From Desulfobacterales bacterium (lineage in GTDB: Bacteria; Desulfobacterota; Desulfobacteria; Desulfobacterales; JAUCGF01): a DNA stretch of 5,289 bases. The notes under the pieces are model-generated. The model was not told where the DNA came from, did not search any database, and saw only the letters and a program-made list of their open reading frames with translations. Shown here in pieces: positions 5,264 through 5,289 of the stretch (within the stretch, counting starts at the first letter, position 1; each line of letters opens with the position of its first letter). The position numbers were made by a program, and so were the translations under genes. The stretch is taken from contig JAOZRC010000421.1 in NCBI GenBank assembly GCA_029940345.1, forward strand, positions 1 through 5,289, written 5' to 3'.

Positions 5264-5289
5264 GTAGGTTGGGTTGAGGAACGAAACCC
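5264..5289. repeat. Start of a dispersed GTAGGTTGGGTT...AACCC hairpin repeat, cut by the window edge
   Basis: GTAGGTTGGGTTGAGGAACG is followed by AAACCC at the window end. GGGTT (5271-5275) pairs with AACCC (5285-5289) around a 9-nt loop, and the stem would lengthen if AAC follows beyond 5289. From memory, closely similar GTAGGTTGGGTTGAGG-type sequences recur as short interspersed hairpin repeats in many proteobacterial and cyanobacterial genomes. Between the stop at 5192 and this repeat I see no gene and no convincing terminator. Confidence 0.55.

Noticed and set aside
1..5289. CRISPR array, tRNA, rRNA or toxin-antitoxin pair
   Set aside because: No regularly spaced direct repeats, no cloverleaf-like sequence and no small adjacent gene pair with recognisable motifs were found on either strand.

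Overview
The window looks like an accessory, insertion-scarred chromosomal segment from a Gram-negative, probably anaerobic bacterium. A Desulfobacterota (former deltaproteobacterial) origin is my best guess. It rests on the type of B12-dependent radical SAM protein, the DUF1449 and PilZ proteins, the moderate base composition and the abundance of foldback repeats. No single gene fixes the taxon.

Left part (1-680): a probable C-terminal scrap of an upstream gene ends at 53 and is followed by a terminator-like hairpin (83-109). Next comes a decayed AAA_14-type ATPase: the Walker A region is intact in one frame, but the 5' end is frameshifted and carries stops, and the 3' end is missing. It runs directly into a minus-strand N-terminal fragment of an ISAzo13-family transposase, whose own 3' part is also missing. 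The intact end of this IS remnant is at 656-677.

Middle (680-1730): one intact membrane protein gene of the DUF1449/YqiJ type (three membrane helices plus an NfeD-like OB-fold) with a strong Shine-Dalgarno. Exactly at its stop codon sits a 160-bp near-palindromic MITE (1384-1543). Its ends match the end of the transposase remnant 700 bp away, so the MITE was plausibly mobilised by an ISAzo13-type enzyme. A second, unrelated 72-bp foldback (1597-1668) follows.

Right part (1730-5192): three co-directional intact genes. The first encodes a PilZ-domain protein with a C-terminal two-CxxC zinc-ribbon-like tail. After 93 bp comes a B12-binding radical SAM enzyme, and only 25 bp further a PLP-dependent cystathionine gamma-synthase family enzyme. 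The last two are very likely co-transcribed and may act in one pathway of sulfur amino acid or amino-acid-derived chemistry, but the product cannot be read from sequence. The window ends inside a dispersed repeat of the type GTAGGTTGGGTT...AACCC.

I do not see a clearly new defence or mobile system. The most informative signals are the IS-remnant/MITE pair, the stop-codon insertion, the PilZ/zinc-ribbon protein and the radical SAM-PLP gene pair.
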